Below, piece by piece: positions 1 to 5,849 of a stretch of 24,220 nucleotides of DNA. The position numbers and the translations under genes are program-made. Within the stretch, counting starts at the first letter, position 1. Each line of letters starts with the position of its first letter. The notes beneath the pieces are model-generated. The model had not been told where the DNA came from, ran no database searches, and was given only the letters and a program-made list of their open reading frames with translations. This DNA is from Acetobacteraceae bacterium (GTDB lineage Bacteria > Pseudomonadota > Alphaproteobacteria > Acetobacterales > Acetobacteraceae), in contig CANJSR010000015.1 in assembly GCA_947476855.1 (NCBI GenBank), positions 1 through 24,220 of the forward strand, read 5' to 3'.

Positions 1-2
1 CG

Positions 3-767
3 TTAAGCGAGGAAGTCCGTCGCCAGCGCGACGAGAGCGTCCGGTGTCTGCAGATGCGGGAAATGCCCCGCGTCTGGCAACAGGGCAAAGCGCGCGCCGG
101 GCACAAGGCTGGCGACGTGGCGGCCATGCTCGGGCGGCCAGATGAAGTCATGCGCGCCCGAGGCAACCAGCGTCGGCGCGGCGATCGCGCCCCAGTCCAT
201 CCGCAGGCCGGTCAGCGCGAGGGACAGTTCCGCGTAGGCGTCCGGGTGATTGGCCAGGTAGATCGGGCGGTAGGCGGCGCGCTGGGCGGCGAAGGCCTCG
301 GGGAAGGCGTTCTTCAGGCTGGAATCGATGACGGCGCGCATCCCCTCGGTCCGCACGCGGGCGGCGCGGGCGGTCAGGTAGTCGGCGGTGACGCCGCCGA
401 GGTCATCGGACACCGCGCACATCACCAGGCGGCGCACGCGGGCCGGGTGGCGGATGGCGAGGACGGCGCCCGCCAACGATCCCAGCGCCGATCCGACGAC
501 GTCGACCACCGGCAGGTCGAGCGCATCGAGGAACCGGTCGAGGTCGTCGGCGCAATCGGCGATCGAGAACGCGCCGGGTGGCTTCTCCGACCGGCCGGCG
601 GAGCGGAGATCGACCGCCAGCGCCCGCCCTGTCCGGGCGAACATCGGCAGCGCCGCGGCCCAGCTTTCCCCGCTGCCGCCGAGTTCGTGCAGCAGCAGCA
701 CCGGGACGCCGCCCGCGCCGGCTTCCCGGTAGTGCAGGCTGATTCCTCCCGCCTCGGCATAGGGCAT
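3..767 (-). CDS. alpha/beta hydrolase, RutD-like nucleophile elbow (Ala for Ser)
   Basis: The 254-residue product has the alpha/beta-hydrolase fold pattern: an oxyanion-region LLLHELGGSG near residues 24-33, a nucleophile elbow at 92-96, the acid Asp207 in ASGAHDF and the catalytic His235 in DAGHFPH. The elbow reads G-S-A-L-G, so the position that is Ser in classic hydrolases is Ala94; I checked the codon (GCG) on the minus strand. RutD of the pyrimidine-degradation pathway also has Ala here (GHALG), so the protein may be a RutD-like decarboxylase/hydrolase or a non-hydrolytic relative. No other rut gene is present, so the substrate is unknown. The start at 767 is preceded by AAAGG about eight bases upstream. 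The gene is complete and stops at the window edge, divergent from the chromate-transporter operon. The fold is secure; the function is not. Confidence 0.88.
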   Translation of the reverse strand: MPYAEAGGISLHYREAGAGGVPVLLLHELGGSGESWAAALPMFARTGRALAVDLRSAGRSEKPPGAFSIADCADDLDRFLDALDLPVVDVVGSALGSLAGAVLAIRHPARVRRLVMCAVSDDLGGVTADYLTARAARVRTEGMRAVIDSSLKNAFPEAFAAQRAAYRPIYLANHPDAYAELSLALTGLRMDWGAIAAPTLVASGAHDFIWPPEHGRHVASLVPGARFALLPDAGHFPHLQTPDALVALATDFLA

Positions 768-970
768 GGTTGTGGCCTTTCGTCTCGGGACGTTTCGTCA
801 GGGTGGCATATCCGGCGAGATGGGCACAGATGGGGGTCAAGGCAAAGGTGTCGCGCGCCACGATGGGGTCGCCCCCAGAAACGTCATCCCGGCACAAGGC
901 CGGTATGATGCATCTGGGGGGCGGAGACCCCCCGGTTCCGGTTGCCCGGGATTTGCCGTAACCCTGCCCC
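768..970. promoter_or_regulatory. divergent intergenic region with GC hairpin
   Basis: This 203-bp gap separates the minus-strand hydrolase from the plus-strand CHR operon and must hold both promoters, although I cannot pick convincing -35/-10 boxes. It contains a G6-C6 hairpin at 916-933 (six-base loop) in the presumed leader of the CHR operon. Around 883-906 lies a sequence resembling the left arm of the palindromic repeats at 3293 and 17104 (GTCATCCCGGCACAAGGCCGG), probably a degraded or partial copy. No strong ribosome binding site precedes the ATG at 971. Confidence 0.4.
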
Positions 971-1528
971 ATGTCGGAAACCGAAAAACGGCCCAGCGTG
1001 GCCGACCTGTTCGTGGGCTTCTTCGTGGTCGGGGTCATGGGATTCGGCGGCGTGCTCGCGTCCTCCCGCCGGATGGTCGTGGAGCAGCGCGGCTGGCTCA
1101 CCGCCGCCGAGTTCACCGGGCTTCTGGGCCTGTGCCAGTTCCTGCCGGGCGGGAACATCATGAACCTCAGCGTGGCGTTGGGCGCACGGTTTCGTGGCAT
1201 CCCCGGTGCGGTGGCGGCGCTGGTCGGCCTCATGAGCGGACCGGTCGCCATCGTGATCGGGCTGGGCGTCATCTATGACCAGTACAAGGACGTGCCGGCG
1301 GTGGTGAGCGCCTTCGCCTATCTGTCCGCGGCGGCGGCGGCCTTCATGGTGGCGACGGCGCTGCGGATCGCCGCACCCCTGTGGGGAAAGCTGCTCGGGA
1401 TCGGGGTCGCGGTCGTGACGTTCCTCGTCATCGCCGTACTGGGCTGGCCGCTGGTGCTCGCGCTGCCGGTGCTGGCCCTGATCTCGGTCGCGCTCGCCTG
1501 GGTACTGCCGCCGAGGGAACAGGCATGA
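971..1528 (+). CDS. chromate transporter half-protein, N-terminal CHR domain type
   Basis: This 185-residue membrane protein is a single CHR domain (chromate ion transporter family). The signature is visible: GFGGVLASSRRMVVEQRGWL around residues 19-38, then FLPGG and a run of hydrophobic segments filling the rest of the chain. Classic ChrA is about 400 residues with two CHR domains; here the two halves are separate genes, as in the short-chain CHR pairs known from many bacteria. Its FGG-V-L version matches the position of the N-terminal domain. The stop overlaps the next start as ATGA at 1525-1528, indicating translational coupling. Family members export chromate by proton motive force or have unrelated anion roles; chromate specificity is inferred from family only. 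The two halves should form a heterodimer in the inner membrane. Confidence 0.9.
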   Translation: MSETEKRPSVADLFVGFFVVGVMGFGGVLASSRRMVVEQRGWLTAAEFTGLLGLCQFLPGGNIMNLSVALGARFRGIPGAVAALVGLMSGPVAIVIGLGVIYDQYKDVPAVVSAFAYLSAAAAAFMVATALRIAAPLWGKLLGIGVAVVTFLVIAVLGWPLVLALPVLALISVALAWVLPPREQA

Positions 1529-2058
1529 GCCCGCCCGGCGTGCTGCTGGGCCTGGCGCTGGTCTTCGGGCAGTTGTCGCTGCTGGCATTCGGCGGCGGCA
1601 ACTCGATCATCCCCGAGATGCACCGGCTGGTCGTCGATGTGCATGGCTGGCTGGGCGGGCGGGAGTTCGTGGCGCTCTACGCGTTGGCGCAGGCGGCACC
1701 CGGGCCGAACCTGATGGTTGTCAGCCTGATCGGTTGGCAGGTCGCCGGCCTGGCTGGGGCCGTGGTGGCGACGGTGGCGGTGTCGCTGCCGTCCTCGATC
1801 CTGGTGCTGCTGGTCAGCGGGGTCTGGTACCGGTTCCGCGACGCGCCGTGGCGAAAGGCCATCCAGGCCGGGCTGATGCCGGTGACGGTGGGGCTGATCA
1901 TGGCTGGCGCGTCGGTGTTCATCCGCGAAACCGCGACCAACTGGGCCACGATCGCGGTGATCGCGGTGACCCTGCCGGCTTTCCTGTTCACGAAATGGCA
2001 TCCGCTGGTGATACTCGGCGCCGCGGCGGCGCTGGGGGCCGTGGGGGGATCGGGATGA
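1525..2058 (+). CDS. chromate transporter half-protein, C-terminal CHR domain type
   Basis: This 177-residue partner carries the C-terminal-type CHR signature: AFGGGNSIIPEMHRLVV near residues 20-36, HGWL, and QAAPGPN near 59-65. Several long hydrophobic segments follow. The chosen start is the ATG at 1525, which shares the ATGA with the upstream stop. Its own stop (TGA at 2056-2058) overlaps the ATG of the next gene at 2055, so the three genes form one tightly coupled operon. The gene order N-type then C-type mirrors the domain order of full-length ChrA, supporting a split transporter rather than two independent ones. No frameshift is needed to explain the split. Confidence 0.9.
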   Translation: MSPPGVLLGLALVFGQLSLLAFGGGNSIIPEMHRLVVDVHGWLGGREFVALYALAQAAPGPNLMVVSLIGWQVAGLAGAVVATVAVSLPSSILVLLVSGVWYRFRDAPWRKAIQAGLMPVTVGLIMAGASVFIRETATNWATIAVIAVTLPAFLFTKWHPLVILGAAAALGAVGGSG

Positions 2059-3194
2059 TGGCGGACGCGGAGCAACGGGCGGCGCGATGGCTGCAGGCCT
2101 GGGACAGCCAGGGCATCCATCGCACCGGCACGCCGGGCGATGAGGCCGGCGCGGACTGGCTGCTGGCCGAGGCCGCCGCACTGGGCGCCACGCCGGTCGT
2201 CGAGTCGTTTCCCTTCGACCGGGTCGACCCGGTGGAGACGTGGCTGGAGATCGATGGCATCCGGATCGCCGGCGTGCCCGTGTTCGACGCGCCGCCCACC
2301 GACGGCGTGACCGGGACGCTCGGTCCCGCCGGCAGCGGGGCGGCGATCGTGGCGGCGGCACTCTCGCCGCGGGTTGTCTATACGCAGGCATGGCGGGATT
2401 TGCGATCCGAGCCTGGCCAGCGAGGGCTGGTCGTGATCTGCGAGGGGGAGCATCCGGGGCTGGGCCTGCTGAACGCGGAGCAGTTCAAGGCACCGTATGG
2501 CGCCCCGGCGATCCATGTCCCGACCGAGGCACGGGATGCCGTGCTGTCCGCCGCTGCGCGCGGCGCCGAGGTTCGGCTGGTGGCGCGGGCCGACCGGATC
2601 CGAGCGACGGCACGGAACGTGGTGGTAACGCTGCCGGGGAGGGATCGCTCGCGCCCGCCGGTCGTGGTGATGACGCCCCGCAGTTCATGGTGGCAGTCCA
2701 CGTCCGAACGGGGTGGCGGCCTGGTGTGCTGGCTGGAAACACTGCGTGCCCTTCTGGCAAATCGCCCGGGATGCGATGTCGTGCTGACGGCCAATACAGG
2801 ACATGAGCTTGGCCACACCGGGCTGGATGCGTTTCAGGAGCGGCGTCCCGGATGGGATCGGCCTGGCGGTGCCACCTGGGTACACTACGGCGCGAATATC
2901 GGCGCGGTGGGGGGACGCCTGTCGATCATGTCCGCTTCGGACGATCTCCGAACCATCATGGCGGATGCTTTACGCTCGGCCGGGCAGCCGGCGGATGAGT
3001 TGGCGCCTCCGACCCTGATCCCGAGCGGGGAGACGCGGGATGTGCATCGGGCGGGCGGGCGGTATGTGACGCTGGTGGGATCAAACCCGCTGTTCCACTT
3101 GCCACAGGACCGTTGGCCGCATGCGGTGGATGTGCCGGCGATTGCGCGGTTGGCGGCGGGCGCGGCGGGGATGGTGGTGACGCTGACGCGGTAG
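2055..3194 (+). CDS. M28-peptidase-like protein with degenerate metal site
   Basis: The 379-residue product resembles M28 family zinc aminopeptidases: an N-terminal helical part (1-60), a PA-like insert (about 60-185, including KAPYGAPAIHVP), and a C-terminal peptidase-like domain beginning RNVVVTLPGRD. In active M28 enzymes the next strand ends in HxD, followed by an Asp, a Glu-Glu pair, another Asp and a final His. Here the HxD strand reads VVVMTPRSSWW (no His or Asp), the second Asp region reads TSERGGG, the Glu pair is HE (250-251), and the Asp of the DMxG-like segment is Asn281. The last His (348, in FHLPQDRWP) remains. No signal peptide is seen. The protein is probably a non-peptidase derivative. 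The start is 2055 or 2058 (consecutive ATGs), overlapping the CHR stop, so a link with the transporter is likely. Confidence 0.75.
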   Translation: MMADAEQRAARWLQAWDSQGIHRTGTPGDEAGADWLLAEAAALGATPVVESFPFDRVDPVETWLEIDGIRIAGVPVFDAPPTDGVTGTLGPAGSGAAIVAAALSPRVVYTQAWRDLRSEPGQRGLVVICEGEHPGLGLLNAEQFKAPYGAPAIHVPTEARDAVLSAAARGAEVRLVARADRIRATARNVVVTLPGRDRSRPPVVVMTPRSSWWQSTSERGGGLVCWLETLRALLANRPGCDVVLTANTGHELGHTGLDAFQERRPGWDRPGGATWVHYGANIGAVGGRLSIMSASDDLRTIMADALRSAGQPADELAPPTLIPSGETRDVHRAGGRYVTLVGSNPLFHLPQDRWPHAVDVPAIARLAAGAAGMVVTLTR

Positions 3195-3292
3195 GCTGGG
3201 TGGCGCGTGCTTTTGGAGTGATGGGGTGAGATCGTCCCGCAACGGAGGCTGAAACACCAGCCGACCTTGGCGATGACCCTCGCGGCCTCCAC

Positions 3293-3422
3293 CTCGTCAT
3301 GCCGGGCGAAGGCCCGGCACCCACGACTTTCTCTAGTCCAGAACAGCGAAGTCGTGGATGGTGGCCCGGAGCCTGTCCTCGGGCCGGCTCTCCGCCGGAC
3401 CCGGGGGGCCACCACGACGAGT
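3293..3422. repeat. long palindromic (cruciform) intergenic repeat, copy 1
   Basis: This is an approximately 130-bp self-complementary element bounded by CTCGTC and GACGAG. Inside are nested arms: GCCGGGC/GGCCCGGC at the left, CCACGACTT paired with AAGTCGTGG in the middle, and an imperfect right arm rich in GGCCCGG/CCGGG. The same architecture and almost the same left half occur at 17104-17196, so this is a dispersed repeat. It lies between the end of the M28-like gene and a truncated dioxygenase remnant. Confidence 0.75.
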
Positions 3423-3439
3423 GAGCGCTGTCCGGAGAG

Positions 3440-3628
3440 TCAATGGTTACCCCGCCTAGTATAAGCCAGGAAATCGTCGATCGTCGGATCCTGCCCGGTG
3501 ACCGCCATGACGTTGTGGTCCAGCCATGCCTGACAGATCGGCGCGAAGCTGGCACCCTCGATCTTTCTGATATCGACCCGGGACACCTGAACGCCGATCT
3601 TCGGACCCATCCGGCGTGTCTGTGCCAC
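3440..3628 (-). pseudogene. TauD/TfdA-family dioxygenase N-terminal remnant
   Basis: This 62-codon ORF matches the N-terminus of alpha-ketoglutarate-dependent TauD/TfdA dioxygenases: a GVQVSRVDIR strand (the family's G-x-E/V-x-G-x-D-L opening), then AWLDHNVMAV corresponding to the usual LLDHGVLFFR, and DFLAYTRR corresponding to the F/LAFARRFG segment. After RR the reading continues only GNH and stops, where intact enzymes continue for more than 200 residues with the HxD...H iron site. All catalytic residues are therefore missing. The break lies about 20 bp from the palindromic repeat at 3293-3422. The remnant sits 51 bp downstream of the AraC-type regulator on the same strand and may once have been its partner gene. 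Assignment rests on motif similarity only. Confidence 0.6.
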
Positions 3629-3679
3629 GGAGTGTCCCGCCGACCCGGCTGGTGGCCGCGTCCAGCCCCGGGAGCCGTC

Positions 3680-4735
3680 TCAGCGCAGGGATGTCGTGCG
3701 GCGCTTCCGCCATTCCAGCGCAGTCACATTCGCCCATCGCCGGAACGCCTGCGCAAATGCCGATGGGCTTGCAAACGCCAGGGCCGTGCTGATTTCTCCG
3801 ATGGACAAATCAGTAAGGTCGAGCAGTTCGCGCGCGGCCTTGAACCGCACCTCATCCCGGATCGCCTCGAACGTTGCCCCTTCCGCCGTCAAGTGCCGAC
3901 GCAGCGTGCGGGGCGTGAGACCAAGGGTCTTGGCGGCCCCCCTCATTGATGGATCTTCCCGAAACAATTGAGGGCGGATGACATGCCGCAACCGAGCGGA
4001 CGGGCTCTCGAAAGCAGGGCCGAGCATCGCCGTGACCTCACGAAGCGCCCTTTCCCGTTTGACCGGATCGGCGTCGCGAACGGGATGGTCGATGCTGGAA
4101 CCAGGGATCACGAGGCAACTTTGATGTTCGTTGAACCGCAACGGTGCGCGCAGCACCTCCCGATAAGGTCGGAGGTCGTCAGGCGGCTTGTGGCAGATCA
4201 GGATCTCGGCCGGCGTCACCTGCCCGGCTGTCAGGTCCCGAATAACGTTATAACCGACGGTGACGCTGAGTTCGTATAGCTGACGCCCTCCGACCGATGC
4301 GCGATCATAAGCGCCGTAACCGAAAATGAAATCGTCACCGGAACGATAAAGATACACAACAGCGCCGCTGGAATAGCCCAACTGCCAGGTGACCCAGTCC
4401 AACAAAGCCTGACGCAAGGTTGGCGCCTGGCTCGCCAGTCGATAGATCGCACCATGCGACGACCAACTGTATCGCGCGCCCAACAGAAGTCCGAAATGGG
4501 AACAACCCGTTTTCAACGCGGCCCGTTCCAGCAGCTCCAGGCAGATCGGGAACGAGACGCGGCTGTCAGGTGTCAGCGTATCGAGGTCGATGCTCAACCC
4601 ATGTGCCACGTCCGAGGGCGCGACGCCGAATTCACGCAACAGGCCGGCCACATTGGCCATCGGTCCGGCTCGTTGATACGCGTCCGAAAATGCGCTCGGC
4701 ATCCCGATCGGTGTCCCCAAAACTAAAACATACAT
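3680..4735 (-). CDS. AraC-family transcriptional regulator (Arabinose_bd-like N-domain)
   Basis: The product is 351 residues from the first ATG, or 340 from the ATG at 4702 (MPSAFSD), which may be the better start by homology pattern. The N-terminal two-thirds resemble the OruR/ArgR-type AraC regulators: LLREFGVAPSDVAHGLSID, then HFGLLLGARYSWSSHGAIYR and a ligand-domain core. The C-terminal part, from about residue 265, is a double helix-turn-helix: MRGAAKTLGLTPRTLRRHL, then LSIGEISTALAFASPSAFAQ with the AFRRW that ends the AraC signature. It is divergent from the outer-membrane protein/arylsulfatase unit across a gap containing inverted repeats, so that unit is the natural target (inference). 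The inducer cannot be read from sequence. Downstream on the same strand is a broken dioxygenase gene. Confidence 0.93.
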   Translation of the reverse strand: MYVLVLGTPIGMPSAFSDAYQRAGPMANVAGLLREFGVAPSDVAHGLSIDLDTLTPDSRVSFPICLELLERAALKTGCSHFGLLLGARYSWSSHGAIYRLASQAPTLRQALLDWVTWQLGYSSGAVVYLYRSGDDFIFGYGAYDRASVGGRQLYELSVTVGYNVIRDLTAGQVTPAEILICHKPPDDLRPYREVLRAPLRFNEHQSCLVIPGSSIDHPVRDADPVKRERALREVTAMLGPAFESPSARLRHVIRPQLFREDPSMRGAAKTLGLTPRTLRRHLTAEGATFEAIRDEVRFKAARELLDLTDLSIGEISTALAFASPSAFAQAFRRWANVTALEWRKRRTTSLR

Positions 4736-4769
4736 ACGCCTGATCGGCTATCGTGGCTGCCGGAGTGGA

Positions 4770-4899
4770 AACCACGCTACGCCAGAAAGGCCTCGATCCA
4801 TGAAAAATAGCCCCAGGACGCTGGCCTGGACAGGTGTCGTCGGGTTGGAGATGACCGCGCGCGGAAGGCGCGAGTGGTTCATGGATCGGCAACGTGGTT
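4770..4899. promoter_or_regulatory. nested inverted repeats between AraC regulator and OMP/sulfatase genes
   Basis: Two nested inverted pairs are present in the divergent intergenic region. The inner pair is CGATCCATGAA (4794-4804) and its perfect reverse complement TTCATGGATCG (4878-4888). The outer pair is AACCACG (4770-4776) and CGTGGTT (4893-4899). They could be operator half-sites for the adjacent AraC-family protein, or stem sequences in a long leader. AraC proteins usually bind direct repeats, so the assignment is tentative. I see no convincing -35/-10 pair. Confidence 0.45.
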
Positions 4900-4957
4900 G
4901 CCACCGAAAGAAAGAATGGCAGACTGGGGGAAACAAGTGCGCCCCCAACACCCTCGG

Positions 4958-5806
4958 ATGAGAAACAACATGCCAGGTTTAGTCAGAAATTTGGTCGCCT
5001 GCGCTGGTGCATTGATCGCGGCGGCATCAGGGGCAATGGCGCAAGGTGTCGACAAGGCATCGCAACTGCAATTCGAACTGACGCCTTATGTGTGGCTTGC
5101 GGCGATCGACGTGCGGGCCGAAAGCCAGCTTCGTACCGGCACGACCGTATCGACGAACCTGTCGATCCCTGTTGCCGATTACCTCACAAAGCTCAACTTC
5201 ACAGGAATGGTGGCGGGTAGCGCGCGTTATGAACGGTTCTCCCTGCACACGGATTTCATTTACCTGAACGCCAATTCAGGCAGTACCGAGGTACGGTCCG
5301 TCAGGACCCCGCTGTTGCAGCTCCCGGTCACCAATACGCTCAATTCGAGCACGCGGATTCAGTCGACCATCTGGACCCTGGCCGGCGGATACGCCGTCGC
5401 TGATGGGGACTGGGGTACGGTCGACGTGATCGGCGGCGTCCGGCTTCTCGCACTGGATCAGGACGTCAATTTCTCCCTGTCACGCGACATCACCGCGCCG
5501 AATGGCACGGTCGTGCTGGGCCGAGCGGGCAGCATGTCGGCGAGCGCGACGATCTGGAACGGGGTGGTCGGTCTTCGCGGCCGCGTGCGGATTTCGGATT
5601 CCGATTTTTATGTGCCGTTCCAATTCGACATCGGGTCAGGCACCGCGGTGTGGAGTTGGCAGGCCTATGTCGGCGTCGGGTATCGGACCAGGTGGGCAGA
5701 CCTTTCGGCGGGGTACCGGTATCTGTCGTTCCAGGATTCCGGAAACGCCGTATTGCAGAAACTGTCCATGGGCGGGCCCGTCCTGGCCGCCACGTTCAGG
5801 TTCTGA
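4958..5806 (+). CDS. outer-membrane beta-barrel protein, sulfatase-linked
   Basis: From the ATG at 4958 the product is 282 residues. It starts with a signal peptide (LVACAGALIAAASGAMAQG, cleavage after AMA) and continues with alternating polar/aromatic strands typical of an outer-membrane barrel: LTPYVWLAAIDV, AGSARYERFSLHTDFIYL, IWTLAGGYAVADG, VDVIGGVRLLAL, WSWQAYVGVGYRT, ADLSAGYRYLSF. It ends in ATFRF, the C-terminal Phe favoured by the BAM machinery. Other in-frame starts are 4916 (weak purine-rich upstream sequence) and 4970; the signal peptide argues for 4958 or 4970. No named family is recognised with confidence. The arylsulfatase gene starts 43 bp downstream on the same strand, so the two are probably co-transcribed, and the barrel may serve substrate entry or surface anchoring (inference). 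Confidence 0.8.
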   Translation: MRNNMPGLVRNLVACAGALIAAASGAMAQGVDKASQLQFELTPYVWLAAIDVRAESQLRTGTTVSTNLSIPVADYLTKLNFTGMVAGSARYERFSLHTDFIYLNANSGSTEVRSVRTPLLQLPVTNTLNSSTRIQSTIWTLAGGYAVADGDWGTVDVIGGVRLLALDQDVNFSLSRDITAPNGTVVLGRAGSMSASATIWNGVVGLRGRVRISDSDFYVPFQFDIGSGTAVWSWQAYVGVGYRTRWADLSAGYRYLSFQDSGNAVLQKLSMGGPVLAATFRF

Positions 5807-5849
5807 AGACAGAGCAGGCCGGCCGCGCCGGCTGAAAATCGAGAGGGAA

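Noticed and set aside
3293..3422. CRISPR or tandem repeat array
   Set aside because: The repeats are palindromic single elements, not regularly spaced direct repeats with spacers; no cas genes are present.
5502..5849. N-terminal extension of the sulfatase frame
   Set aside because: It overlaps the barrel gene in another frame. The ATG at 5850 has a good ribosome binding site and begins a signal peptide.
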